Positions 11,686 through 23,059 of a stretch of 64,000 bases of DNA are shown one piece after another. Position 1 is the stretch's first letter; each line of letters starts with the position of its first letter. Position numbers and translations under genes: made by a program. Source of the stretch: Glandiceps talaboti (taxonomy: Eukaryota; Hemichordata; Enteropneusta; Spengelidae); contig NC_135571.1 of the NCBI RefSeq assembly GCF_964340395.1, positions 12,572,440 to 12,636,439 of the forward strand. The letters are read 5' to 3'. The notes under the pieces were generated by a model. That model worked only from the letters and a program-made list of their open reading frames with translations. It made no database searches and was not told the DNA's origin.

Positions 11686-12667
11686 ATTATACTATGCACA
11701 AGCCAAGTTATTGTCCTTGAACAGAAAATATGGATTATATATCCCGGTTGTTCTACATCACAACAACCCATGTCTACGTCACTGGTTCTGCAGTACTCAA
11801 AATTTGAGTTCAAATGTTCCAAATCACCATTATTTTCCCAATTATGTTTGGAGGTATAATTATAATATTCCCCAATATTTGTCTTTATTCAGCCAGTAAT
11901 ACTTGTGACCAAAAGGGTTGTCACTACTATCTACTGACTCATATTCCCCAATGTTATTCTTGGTTCAGCCAACAAAAAGATGAGTAACCTAAGGGGCCTT
12001 GTCAACATAAGTTGAAAGATAAAGTGACAAAACACTAAAGTCATGAATATTTTCCAGCAGAATAAAGAGAAATATTGAGGTTAATTACTAATATAATTAT
12101 ATACCCTAAGGTTTAATTGTAACTATAAGGCCAAATAAAAAAGTTGTTTGGTTCCGGTTTCCGACCCTACCTAGTTTATCACGCCGATCCTAAACTTTTT
12201 TTTACGTATTCGAGAAAAATAATAATAAAATCATGAAAATCATGAAGTCTTGCAAGAAATAGTGGATGTGGAAACTGACATCAACTTAAAAAAGACAATA
12301 TAAAACTATTCTTCCAATCTGTAATGGTTGTATGTCTGATAGGAAGAAATAAACAACACAGACACCATTTGGAAAACAATGGAAAACCTGAACTAGACAC
12401 TGACACATGAGAAAATATATAACAAAATAAAATAAAAAATCTATCTACCCCACCTATTTTAAAATTGAATGTAATCGGAACTGCACAAATATTTTTTTTT
12501 TACGCCTAAGCACAATTTACGAAAAGTGGGAAAATAATAGCAAAGAATATTTTGAGCACCACAGAAGCAATGATGTTGACATGCATTGCAGTGACGTAGA
12601 ATGTCTGGGGTATAAATTTCATATTTTTTGTTCAAATGCATTCAACTTGGCTTGTGTACGGTATAAA
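11686..12667. mobile_element. Inverted pair of Y-CCCAATATTT-family repeats, enclosing a second MITE
   Basis: The left end reads TACTATGCACAAGCCAAGTT (near 11690). The right end (near 12645-12667) is its reverse complement, CAACTTGGCTTGTGTACGGT. About 165 bp at each end match in inverted orientation, including a TCTACGTCACTG block. The interior holds two direct copies of the half-unit (11858-11935, 11935-12010) with CCCCAAT and GACC-AAAGGG phrases, and a nested GGCC-ended MITE at 12129-12506. The whole may be one foldback element or two insertions facing each other. Confidence 0.7.
12129..12506. mobile_element. Harbinger-like MITE (GGCC ends, TAA duplication)
   Basis: The left end is GGCCAAATAAAAAAGTTGTT then TGGTTCC. 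The right end carries GGAACTGCACAAAT, a T run and ACGCC. TAA flanks both sides (12126-12128, 12507-12509). A 3-bp TAA/TTA target site and G-rich termini are typical of PIF/Harbinger elements. No transposase is encoded. Confidence 0.7.
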
Positions 12668-12778
12668 GACCTTTTTATACATAGAATGTCTTATCATGTT
12701 CAGTTATATTTTTCTTTATTAGTATAATTTTTATTTCCTATATTTCAGGTCTAAATACACACTAAAATTTACATCATA

Positions 12779-13036
12779 AGGTCTAAAAAGAAAATTATGT
12801 GGTTCCGATTACGCTCAATTTTAGAATAGGTATGGTAGGCAGATTTTATGGAAGAAGAAACCAATAACATGTAGAGACCATATGGAAAACAATGGAAAAC
12901 ACAACTAACTACCTGAATATACTTAGTTTTTCACATGAAAAAAATTCCTAATAAAATAAAAATAAAAAATCTACCTACCCTACCTATTCTAAAATTGAGC
13001 GTAATTGGAACCACATATTTTTTTTTAATAGGCCTA
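12779..13036. mobile_element. Harbinger-like MITE with ~70-bp terminal inverted repeats
   Basis: The left arm contains ATGTGGTTCCGATTACGCTC and AATTTTAGAATAGG. The right arm contains its complement, CCTATTCTAAAATT then GGAACCACATA, ending AATAGGCC. TAA precedes the left GGTC and follows the right GGCC. It is the best preserved of the three family members seen here (12.1, 12.8, 57.3 kb). Confidence 0.82.
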
Positions 13037-13158
13037 AGTTGAGCAGTCTAAAAAGCTTGCAAATTTTTTTAATAGGCCTAAGTTGAGCAGTCTAAAAAGC
13101 TTGCAAATTTTTTTAATACGCCTAAGTTGAGCAGTCTAAAAAGCTTGCAAATTTTCCC
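13027..13158. repeat. 44-bp tandem repeat, 3 copies, at a MITE end
   Basis: The unit AATA(G/C)GCCTAAGTTGAGCAG plus TCTAAAAAGCTTGC and a T run starts at 13027, 13071 and 13115. Its first bases are the last bases of the adjacent MITE plus the TAA target site, so the array was seeded by the insertion junction. Confidence 0.9.
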
Positions 13159-14280
13159 AGGGAATTAGTCATATACCTAAAACGAAGCTATTGACCAAGG
13201 AATTGTGCCATGGGGAAAACTATAACACAGATTGTGATTTGTTTTCATTTAAGCGTAGCAAGACTGGAACACAATAGTGTTACTTTACCTTGTGGGAATA
13301 CATGATTGATCACGACATCCTTTGGAGACCTGGAGAGTCAATTTTCAATATTAGCTTTTCATACTTGTGTGAATTTACTTAGGTTTAGAGCAAGCTGTAG
13401 TACAATGAATACTGCCAAAGAAATAAGATTCTACATCTGAAAGTCACTCTAGCAGATAAAAGGTAAACTCATCGATTTGCCGTACGCTGCAATTAAATCT
13501 CAATCTAATTCACATGAGATACTTTGCCAACACATTCAATCAATTTTTTTTTGACAATTATGCCAGTCTCAGACATCATTTGAAAAGATTTAAAATTTGG
13601 TTGCGTTTGTCATGAAAGAGTTGAAAGGTTTGGAAAGTGTATTCTAAAAACATTGACACCAAAACATCTGAAAAGAGCTAAAAATGAGTTGCCTATTTTG
13701 TATACATTTTTCATTAAAAAGTCAACAGTTCAGAAACTGCATGTGATGTTTTTGTATGAACACTGACACATCTGAAAAGACCTACAAATGGGTTTTGTAT
13801 ACATTTTTCATCAAACAGTTTGGAAACCAAGAAGTCCTACAAATTTTACTTGGACACCGAAAAATGTCTGAAAATTGTTTGCCTTTGTAAATATTTAATA
13901 TGCACATGAGAAGATTGAATAAATCCTCTCCACATGCTTCACACATTAAAGTTTAAGGACGATTGCACAATGTCACACAAGCTCAATACGCGAATTTCGT
14001 TTGTTTAAAGGGGAGGGGGTCTCAGGCGTCAATGCGATTGCTGAACTTCATTTTCGCACTTCTAACCAAATTTTGAAAACTTTCACTCCTTCAATAATAA
14101 CAGGTTCTGTATTTACTACTGAGACATTCAGAAGTTGATTAAAATTCACTGCTATGTAATATACAGTGCCGAGTTTCTGGTAGTATTTTAATGTGTTTAC
14201 CATCATGTTTTACATTTATTACAGCGATCATTGTGGTGTGATCACCACAATTTTCATCATGGTTTACATCATATATAATA
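13159..14280. other. No gene; diverged low-copy repeats
   Basis: No exon was recognised. Phrases such as ACA(C/T)CTGAAAAGA, GTATACATTTTTCAT and AAACAGTT recur loosely between 13.57 and 13.88 kb, suggesting an eroded tandem unit. A block near 13957-14010 (GCACAATGTCACACAAGCTC) is related to 6519-6560. Confidence 0.45.
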
Positions 14281-14690
14281 ATAATCATAATCTTTATTTC
14301 TTCTATAGCGCATTACATTTTTAAAAAGTCTCAATGCGCTTCAAAGACCATTTAAAGAAAAAAAAAACGGAAAAAGAGACAGTTAAAAGTATACAAACAC
14401 TGATAAAAATAATGCTTGATTAAAAACTGATTGGAAAAAAAAGAGTTAAACATATACAAACACTGGTCAAAATTAATTCTGGATTCAAAAACTCGCGATA
14501 CACATTAATAAAAGGAGAAATTACAAAAGCAGGAGCACTGACTATACTTAATAATAAAATGACTTAAAAAGAAATATTTTCAACATTTGTTTAAAATTTT
14601 CCAGTGATTGAACTGCCCTGAGTTGTGCCGGCAAACTGTTCCATAAGTGTGGAGCACAGATTACACAGATACATGTCAATGTCACATTTG
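14280..14690. mobile_element. Probable retroposon 3' fragment with GCGC-type end
   Basis: The phrases CTATAGCGCATTACATTT and CAATGCGCTTCAAAG, followed by A-rich sequence and AACTGTTCCATAAGTGTGGAGC, resemble the 3' region of widespread invertebrate non-LTR/SINE elements. The assignment rests on motif recognition only. Confidence 0.4.
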
Positions 14691-15190
14691 TGAATGTTTT
14701 TTAAGGGGAGGGGGAGGGGGTTTGTCCTAACAAACTACACGGTATTCTGTGACATCTGTTATCATTCAACCATATGTATTCAGTGACTCAAACTCAAAGA
14801 GGCAACCTCTATCACTTGGAGTCAATTCTATTTGAGAAAAAATTATCAGGTGTCATTTTTCATGGAAACTATGATTTGAAACTAGAAGAAACAATTATAT
14901 TTCCGTATCTTTTTTGAAAAGCACTGCCAAAGGGCAAAACCCAGCTTGTATTTCATAAAATCTTTTATCAAATGACAGAAGTTATTTCTTAGAGGCAAAT
15001 AAAAAGGTCAATGAATTGGCCTATAAATAAGATAATTATTACAGACAACTGATACATAATTATTCAGGTTTGGCATTTCAATGATTTTATCTAATATTTT
15101 AGCTATTATATTTATTTGATATTCCCATTATAAAATACGATTTTTTTGAAAAGTGTTGTGATTGTCACAGGCTTCAAAACAACAAAATAT

Positions 15191-16196
15191 TGACACACCA
15201 AAATTTGGTGTTTACCTATCTCTTACTATGTGGTGACTCCCAAGAAAACACAGTTTTTATCATTTTGACTCACAACACCAAAATTTGGTGTTCACCTATC
15301 TCTTACTATGTGGTGACCAGTGTGCTCTCTAAGCCAATTTGTACCACTGATGCACACAATTTCTAGTGACGCACCAAAATTTGGTGTTCCCCTATCTCTT
15401 ACTATGTGGTGACTCCCAAGAAAACACAGTTTTTATCATTTTGACTCACAACACCAAAATTTGGTGTTCACCTATCTCTTACTATGTGGTGACCAGTGTG
15501 CTCTCTAAGCCAATTTGTACCACTGATGCACACAATTTCTAGTGACGCAACAAAATTTGGTGTTCTCCTATCTCTTACTATGTGGTGACTCCCAAGAAAA
15601 CACAGTTTTTATCATTTTGACTCACAACACCAAAATTTGGTGTTCACCTATCTCTTACTATGTGGTGACCATGCAGTGTGCGCTCTAAGCCAATTTGTAC
15701 CACTGATGCACACAATTTCTAGTGACACACCAAAATTTGGTGTTCCCTTATCTCTTACTATGCGGTGACTCCCAAGAAAACACAGTTTTTATCATTTTGA
15801 CTCACAACACCAAAATTTGGTGTTCACCTATCTCTTACTATGTGGTGACCAGTGTGCGCTCTAAGCCAATTTGTACCACTGATGCACACAATTTCTAGTG
15901 ACGCACCAAAATTTGGTGTTCCCCTATCTCTTACTCTGTGGTGACTCCCAAGAAAACACAGTTTTTATCATTTTGACTCACAACACAAAAATTTGGTGTT
16001 CACCTATCTCTTACTATGTGGTGACCAGTGTGCTCTCTAAGCCAATTTGATGTGCCACTGATGCACACAATTTCTAGTGACACACCAAAATTTGGTGTTC
16101 CCCTATTTCTTACTATGTGGTGACTCCCAAGAAATCACAGTTTTGATCATTTTGACTTGTAACAACAAAATTTGACTATCATTAAAGGACACACTG
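15191..16196. repeat. 176-bp tandem array derived from the CAGTGTG MITE
   Basis: CAGTGTGC recurs at 15318, 15494, 15674, 15850 and 16026 (period 176-180). Each unit has two copies of the near-palindrome CACCAAAATTTGGTG, and the array ends with the normal MITE end GGACACACTG at 16196. Units are joined at GTGGTGAC|CAGTGTG. The same join occurs inside the 21.47-kb copy, so a dimeric form probably existed before this expansion. Confidence 0.9.
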
Positions 16197-16750
16197 ATTA
16201 CAGGGTATGAGAAACATGAGATTCAAAGAAGCCAAACAAATGACAAATATAAAAGCATTGAAATGATTATAACATTTCAAGCAAAAAGAAAAATCTGTAT
16301 TTGAAATTTTTTATGACTAAATTTGACGAGGTTACAAATATTAGCAAAGTTGTAAATTACTCCTTATCTACATTGCTATATATTTATGAAACCTGTAAAT
16401 GGCTTTTTAGCTAAAAGCACTATCATGTCATAATGCATTCAAATAGCCATTAATCTCAACCCAGAATTAAAACAGAGAGCTCTGACCAGTAAATAGAATT
16501 CAATTAGCTATTACATTTAATATCCCTATACAAGGGAGACGAGGTGGTGCCATATTGCGACTTACGTGTAGATTATTTTATATACTCTGAGAAATTACTT
16601 AACGATATTTTCTGTGCCTTTCATCTCTGCAGGAAACACGACTGACTTCACACTATGAGTCACAGATGTGTAGTGACACAACACTTACACCACAGGTTTA
16701 ACAACATAATTCTGAAAATATTATCAGAAGCAGAATTAGAACATTAAGTG
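16197..16750. other. AT-rich stretch, no gene seen
   Basis: Nothing recognised. GGTGCCATATTGCG near 16542 resembles a YY1-type site also present at the 49.1-kb promoter, but no exon follows. Confidence 0.4.
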
Positions 16751-16751
16751 G

Positions 16752-17119
16752 CAAGATCAATAGTTCAATATAGGATAACAAAACTAAATTCTTGTACTTT
16801 GGGGGTAGGTTGAGCCATTTTAGTTCTCATTCTAAAAAATCAATTTTACTTTTAATGGATATTTTCTATATAAAATTGAGAAATGGAAGAATTTTTGTTA
16901 TAGTGTGGCACTATTAAAAGTAAAATAAAGTGTCAACAAAAGAACTCTTCTTTACTCACTACATACTGGCTTTATATTCATAGCACTACATACTACTACT
17001 ACATACTGATTTGAAATTGATTGTGCAGTTTGGCCAATTTAGCTAGAAGTGGGGTGGGGGATCTGAGGTCTAAGTACATGAATTTAGTTTTTTATCCTAC
17101 ATTGAACTATTGATCTCAC
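16752..17119. mobile_element. MITE with GTGAGATCAATAGTTCAATA-type ends
   Basis: The left end AGATCAATAGTTCAATATAG and right end CATTGAACTATTGATCTCAC are inverted copies of about 25 bp. The interior (GAGAAATGGAAGAAT, ACTCACTACATACTGG, TTTGAAATTGATTGTGC) recurs in inverted orientation at 20361-20830. Confidence 0.75.
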
Positions 17120-17153
17120 CTCTAAGCAGGTAAATATATTTGAGAATCTCGTA

Positions 17154-17365
17154 CATAAGTTTCCCATATATTTCACCAGGGTTTCCCATTCTCGTACATA
17201 AATTTCCCATGTATTTCACCAGGGTTTCCCATTCTCATACATAAGTTTCCCATGTATTTCACCAGGGTTTCCCATTCTCATACATAAGTTTCCCATGTAT
17301 TTCACCAGGGTTTCCCATTCTCGTACATAAGTTTCCCATGTATTTCACCAGGGTTTCCCATCAAA
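17154..17365. repeat. 43-bp tandem repeat, 5 copies
   Basis: The unit contains CATAAGTTTCCCATGTATTT and CACCAGGGTTTCCCATTCTC; starts are 17154, 17197 and then every 43 bp. Confidence 0.92.
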
Positions 17366-17567
17366 ATTATGAGACAAGGCATGGAAATGTATGCAACTTG
17401 TTTTGGAAGATTTCCTCCCATGTTACTGGCATTTCCAAATGTTTGCAAAAACACAAACAGTCCGCCAGTTCATGACAACAGACTTTAGGAAACTGTTTGT
17501 ATTAAATTTTATCATTAATAAATTAATGAAAGAAGTTAGAGCTCTCACTGTATAAACTACTTAGATG

Positions 17568-17645
17568 TTATTCTCCAATATATTTTTGTTTGTTCTGCAA
17601 AGGAAAATACAAGTGACCTAAGGGACCTTGTCACTACCAGTACAA
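17568..17645. mobile_element. Half-unit of the Y-CCCAATATTT family
   Basis: TTATTCTCCAATATATTT is followed by AGTGACCTAAGGGACCTTGT, matching one arm of the palindromic copies at 6.85 and 19.6 kb. Confidence 0.65.
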
Positions 17646-17747
17646 GTGATATTATATTGATTTCTTAACCACAAATATGGTCGCTATTCGGTCAAATTTG
17701 CATATGTCATGAAACAATGTAATAAACATACAATAGTCTCATATAAC

Positions 17748-17915
17748 ATGTCACCTTTGTACCAGATTTGAATGAAATAGGACATTGCATGTCACCTTTG
17801 TACCAGATTTGAATGAAATGGGACATTGCATGTCACCTTTGTGCCAGATTTGAATGAAATGGGACATTGCATGTCACCTTTGTACCAGATTTGAATGAAA
17901 TGGGACATTGCATGT
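17748..17915. repeat. 41-bp tandem repeat, 4 copies
   Basis: ATGTCACCTTTGTACCAGAT plus TTGAATGAAAT(A/G)GGACATTGC starts at 17748, 17789, 17830 and 17871. Confidence 0.93.
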
Positions 17916-18059
17916 CACAGAAATGACGTAATTATGGACAGACAGAGCCCACTGTAATAGTTTCCCCTTTGGGAGACTAAATATTGATAAAACCGTCGTG
18001 AGTTTTATATATTTTAAAACATACTTAATGAAAAGAAAGAGAGGCAATATTTTTTCCAA

Positions 18060-19040
18060 ATGTCAATGGTTTTATCAGCAGCATCTATTCTCCACATTAT
18101 TTCAATTAGTACGTGGGCTGAATATGGGGTGAGATTACCATCTTACATGTAACAAATCACCCAATAGGTTTAGTTTTTATAGCCCTCAACAAAACTGTTA
18201 TCTCCTGATACAGGTATAACATACACATCAACCAATGTGTCTCCAAGCCGATTAAGTACATTGCGTATAAACTGGACAATTTGCACTTTTTGATTTGCCT
18301 TGGTGGGAACTGAAAAGACTTGAAATCTCCAAGGACATCTAAGTTAAGATTACACCTATTAGAGTACAGCCTTCCTTACAACGATAAATCCTACTGGGAA
18401 ATCAAACATTGCTCTGCCAACTTTGATCTCTTTGCGATATCACTTTTGATAACCTTAGATTTTCTCACTTTTCGCAGTCTGGTATTGTGTTCTTTTATGC
18501 AGTTTAGTGGAGACATTTATGGTGATCAAGAAACACTTTCTATTTTTAGCATACTATAAAAGAATGATGGATGATGCATTAGTCCGCTAGATATTAACCG
18601 TGTGGGTTTGACCATTACCACACAAAAGCCACAGTTGTTACATTTTGAACTGAAAATACGTGATTTATTCGCTAGCCGTTCCACATCACTCGCGCTACAA
18701 CTATGAAAATATATGCTAAAACATTAAAACCATTCAACATTTCCTTAAAATCTTAACATCATGGTATGTACACAGTCTATTTTTTTCTCATATTTTGAAA
18801 TGCGTGCATGCAAGAATTAAGCCTGAGTAGGTAACATGAACATGGACACTTCTGTCATTTTAGAGTTTAACATTGTTTGCAGGTACATCACTAGCAGTTT
18901 TGTGATTCCTGGCAAGAGCACGTTTTCAAAACTAGATAATGTGAGTATTTTTAACAAGTACATGTCCTTAATGCACTTCAAAAAGTAAATAACATAGGTT
19001 CATGTTCTGTGGTGACATAGTAAAGTATACTTAGTACTTT
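18060..19040. other. No supported gene
   Basis: No spliceable exon or repeat was recognised. Open frames on both strands near 18.15-18.55 kb have no family I recognise. Confidence 0.4.
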
Positions 19041-19041
19041 A

Positions 19042-19462
19042 ACAGCAAACACTATTAAAAAGCTGGGTTTGAAAAATGCCATGGTTTTTGTCATGTGTAC
19101 TTTCATAAATAAGCCTGTCTGTTGAAGGGAGACATTTGTCTCAGAAATACTCCCTATACTACCGGGGTATTACTTTCACAGCAAACACTAAAATTCAGGT
19201 TGAAAAATGTCATGGTTTTTGTCATGTGTACTTTCATAAATAAGCCTGTCTGTTGAAGGGAGACATTTGTCTCAGAAACTATCTCCCTGTACTACCAGGG
19301 TATTACTTTCATGTAGCAAACACTAAAATTCAGGTTGAAAAATGTCATGGTTTTTGTCATGTGTTACTTTCATAAATAAGCCTTTCTGTTGAAGGGAGAC
19401 ATTTGTCTTAGAAACTATCTCCCTATACTATGACTTTCACAGCAAACACTAAACCTCGGTTT
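19042..19462. repeat. ~130-bp tandem repeat, ~3.5 copies
   Basis: CAGCAAACACTA, ATGGTTTTTGTCATGTGT, CATAAATAAGCCT and GAAGGGAGACATTTGTCT recur in order, with units starting near 19042, 19177, 19313 and 19440. Confidence 0.9.
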
Positions 19463-19504
19463 GAAAAAAGTCATGGTTTTTGTCATATATACTTTCATAA
19501 ATAT

Positions 19505-19790
19505 GCACAACAATGCATGTCTACATCACTGGTTCTGCTGTGTTCGAAATGTGAGTCAAAACGTTCAAAATTACCATTAATTTCCCAATTTTTCTTTGAT
19601 ATTACTTGGTTCTGGTATAATTATGTTATTCTCCAATATTTGCTTCATTCAGCTGGAAAATACTCATGACCTAAGGGTTGTTACTACTCGTCTAGCGACT
19701 CATAGTGACAATTTAGGCCCCTTAAGTCACTCGTATTTTCCTTGGCTAAACGAAAAAAAATATTGGGGAATAACATCTAATAGATCTGAA
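19505..19790. mobile_element. Y-CCCAATATTT-family element with palindromic 3' part
   Basis: A unique-looking 5' part (CATCACTGGTTCTGCTGTGT, AGTCAAAACGTTCAAAATTA) leads into TTATTCTCCAATATTTGC. The last ~147 bp then fold back: GACCTAAGGG near 19669 pairs with CCCCTTAAGTC near 19716, and CCAATATTT pairs with AAATATTGGGG near 19756. The same layout is present at 32308-32640. Confidence 0.8.
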
Positions 19791-19865
19791 TGTCTTTCTG
19801 GGTTACGCTGGTTTTATATGAAAAAATATCATTCTACAGTAGTACTACTACTAGGAAATATGTGG

Positions 19866-20210
19866 AGTCGTGATAGGCGAATGGTTAGAGTGACCGGCTT
19901 TGAATCTGTAGGCTGCAGGTTCGAGCCCCATCACTGCTATTTGTTTCTGAATGACTAAAGTCCTTGGCAAAGATTTGAACCATGACTGTGCCTCAGTCAA
20001 CCCAGCTGTAAAATTGGGGACTTGGTAGGATAGAGGTTGTAATGTGAATGCTTTAATCATATGCAATTATAGAGACTGCAATGGATTGTATTCTCTCCAG
20101 GGAGTTGAGGAAGTAATTGGCCGTTGTGCCACTATAGATCTGTGCCAGGGGTAATAATTGTAAAGTGCTTTGAGCACAGACTGGGAAAGTGCTGTATAAT
20201 CTAAACAATT
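19866..20210 (+). mobile_element. tRNA-derived SINE
   Basis: A tRNA-like head has an A box (TAGGCGAATGG, ~19874-19884) and a B box (GGTTCGAGCCC, 19918-19928), with GTGAT...ATCAC pairing at its ends. It continues into a ~250-bp body and ends in TTGTAAAGTGCTTTGAGCAC and AAGTGCTGTATAATC. That end resembles the L2/CR1-type LINE tails that SINEs use for reverse transcription. A functional tRNA is unlikely because the cloverleaf is degraded and the body is fused directly to it. Confidence 0.8.
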
Positions 20211-20360
20211 TAATAACATAAAGAATTACAATTTGGGTAGATCCAGAAATAATCACTGTCATAAGGGTCATAGATAAACTGCACACGGGTGTTGCATGTC
20301 TAGTGATTGTATTCATTTACAGCAATTGTTCAATTTTGAAACATAAAGAGGTATATACAT

Positions 20361-20830
20361 GTGAGATCAATAGTTCAATACAGGATTAAAAAAATACCCG
20401 TTCTAACTTAACTAGCCAAATTGATAATTGTTTCAGACAGCATAATCAATTTCAAAACAGTACGTAGTACTATAATGTAGTGCTACGACTACAAAGCCAG
20501 TATGTACTATAATGTAGTGCTACGACTACAAAGCCAGTATGTAGTAGTAGTGCTACGACTACAAAGCCAGTATGTAGTAGTATGTACTATAATGTAGTGC
20601 TATGACTACAAAGCCAGTATGTAGTGAGGAAAAATAGCTCTTTTATTGACACTCTATGTATTTTAGTGCCATACATTTTTACTAGACATGTACAATGACA
20701 ATTCTTCCATTTCTCAATTTGACAATATTCTTTAGAAATATACAAATGTATGTAGTTAGGGGTAAAGACAGATTCTGTTAAAATGAAATTGGTTAATCCC
20801 CCCCCCACACCCCCAACCCTCCCAACTCCA
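20361..20830 (-). mobile_element. Inverted, truncated copy of the 16.75-kb MITE
   Basis: GTGAGATCAATAGTTCAATA at 20361 matches the right terminus of the 16752-17119 element, and the following 350 bp match in reverse complement. The opposite end is missing; it runs into a C-rich stretch near 20799-20820. Confidence 0.75.
20462..20632. repeat. ~39-bp tandem repeat inside the MITE copy
   Basis: TAGTGCTACGACTACAAAGC plus CAGTATGTA occurs four times, sometimes with ACTATAATG. The 16.75-kb copy has a single degenerate unit, so expansion happened after insertion. Confidence 0.88.
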
Positions 20831-21471
20831 CCAAACTAATAGAATTTACTCTGTTTTGAGTATTGTGAAAACTACTTTTTCACCACTACACACAGATAAA
20901 AACATAAAAGCAATCTCTAAAATCTTAAATCTTAAATTAGTAGATCAAGGCAGACTTGTCATACAGTCTTGGATAAATTCAAAATCAAATAGTTTTTGAC
21001 AGCTATTAAGCTTCAAAGAAATTAACTGGGCAACTGCAGATTATTAGTCCGAACACAATTAATGTTACAGCAGAAACTACATTGTGCATCATTTTCACTT
21101 TCTGTCACAAGGTTTTATTTTACACTTACCAGATTTCAATCTCTCTGTTTAGTTACAAAGGTACCAAAGCACATAAACAATATTTTGAAAACTATGCAAA
21201 ATCATTGAATGTAGAGGAAACTGTACATTTTACTAGATTTCCACATTTTAGCTTACAGCACAAGAGTGTAAATTAAGACTCTAAATTTGCTGTACCCTTG
21301 AGCACATATCTAGACTACCAAATTAATACAGTCTGTTATACCAACAGAAATCACAAGAAAGTTGTAGTGGCAAGAGTTCACTGAGCTATGATATCTAACT
21401 AGCTGTGGTCAAGGACACAGACTACTAAACATCACATCTGGACAACCAATTGCAAATTAATATGGTGGTAG

Positions 21472-21744
21472 CAGTGTGCCCTCTAAGCCAATTTGACGTG
21501 CCACTGACGCACACAATTTCTAGTGATGCACAAAAATTTGGTGTTCTCCTATCTCTTAATATGAGGTGACCAGTGTGCCCTCTAAGCCAATTTGACGTGC
21601 CACTGACACACACAATTTCTAGTGATGCATCAACATTTGGTGTTCCCCTATCTCTTATTACTATGTGGTGACTCACAAGAAATCCCAGTTTGTTTCATTT
21701 CGACTCGCAACAGCAAAAGTTGGCTATCATTAGAGTGGACACTG
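21472..21744. mobile_element. hAT-like MITE, dimeric form
   Basis: It starts CAGTGTGCCCTCTAA and ends GTGGACACTG. Flanks GGTGGTAG (21464-21471) and GGTTGTAG (21745-21752) are an 8-bp target duplication with one mismatch. A second CAGTGTGCCCTCTAA lies at ~21570 after GAGGTGAC, so the copy holds 1.5 units. Confidence 0.85.
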
Positions 21745-22512
21745 GGTTGTAGTCTGTTAGACCAACAGAAATCAAGTTATAGAGTCACAGTTCACTAAGT
21801 ACTAAGTCTGGAAGTTAAATCCAAACCTTGAAAGCATGACTGAATGTACAGAGAACTTCAGTTTTCACCTCTCAGTTTATACAACTATTCAGTTCACACA
21901 TTAACCACAGTAAACCCAAGCACATAGTATAAGTGTGTCAACCATATTCGCCTTCTATATAGATGGTCAAGATGAATCTTCATAGGACATTGCCCACACA
22001 CACAGAGTTATAACTTAATGAGTTCATTTTCTTCAATTTGTTTGCTAAGTGGTAAAATTAAACGGTCCTTTCTGTCTTCTCTCCTGGTAGACTTTATGTG
22101 ACAAAAACTTGTGTCAAAGGTCAAATGAACCAATCCAATGAATAAGACATATAAATGGGATGTCACTTGAACTGAAAATTTAATTAAGTCAAAAATCTGT
22201 TTAAATCCCTAATGAATATGTTACCATAGTAACAGAAATACATGGCTAAAAAACTTCCATTTCTGCTTTCGGTGAGCACAATGAAAACTGCTTTGATTAG
22301 CACCATCTGTTTAAGTCAGAATTTTAAATAAAGTGTTTTTAGAATTTGACCATTCTCATAGTAGAAATCTATGAAAGGTTTCTCAGGACTACATGCACAT
22401 GAAGAAGAAAGGTCTCCTGGGAAACAAGGAAAGTATGAGTTTAGGTGATGATAACCTGACTGTACGGCTACAATGGTGCCAATGACACTGTAGTACAAAT
22501 GACATGACAACT
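21745..22512. other. No gene seen
   Basis: No exon, tandem array or element terminus was recognised. Confidence 0.45.
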
Positions 22513-22716
22513 GGGCAGGATCTGCGATGTACAACTTTTGACAATATTTCTGACAATGAAACTAGGCAGGATCTGCAATGTGCAACTTTTGAAAACACTT
22601 CTGAAAATGAAACTAGGCAGGATCTGCAATGTGCAACTTTTGACATCATTTCTGAAACTGAAATTGGGCAGGATCTGCAACGTACAGCTTTGACAACATT
22701 TCTGAATATGATTATG
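22513..22716. repeat. 51-bp tandem repeat, 4 copies
   Basis: GGCAGGATCTGCAATGTGCA recurs at 22513, 22564, 22615 and 22666. The period is 17 codons, which keeps short frames open on both strands; these are not genes. Confidence 0.95.
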
Positions 22717-23059
22717 AAACACTTACTCTATGAAGGTAGAATATGCCTCATGGACCAATCTCCCTGAAATCAAAATTCTTAATCTTCTTTTTCCCAACTT
22801 TTTGTATACAAGCAAATACATTTGTACTCCTCTGACAAAAAGAGGATGAAAATCACTCCACAGTTTTCCAAATAAAAGCTTGTTCCTATATATTTTCTTA
22901 CTGTAATACCTTTAGTTACATGGACAATAAAATGATTCATGATTACTTTTTCCTTTTTTGTTTCTAATGTAAATTATAGTTTTCACCAACACTTAAACCT
23001 GGATGTAGCCTACCTGTAGACGTGTAGGACTAAAATGCTACAACACTATTTCCATCGTA

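Noticed and set aside
18150-18560. Possible LINE endonuclease fragment on the minus strand
   Set aside because: A phrase like NLDVLGDF is suggestive, but the frame breaks at once and no catalytic motif follows.
19866-19935. tRNA gene
   Set aside because: A and B boxes are present but the cloverleaf is degraded and is fused to a SINE body ending in a LINE-type tail.
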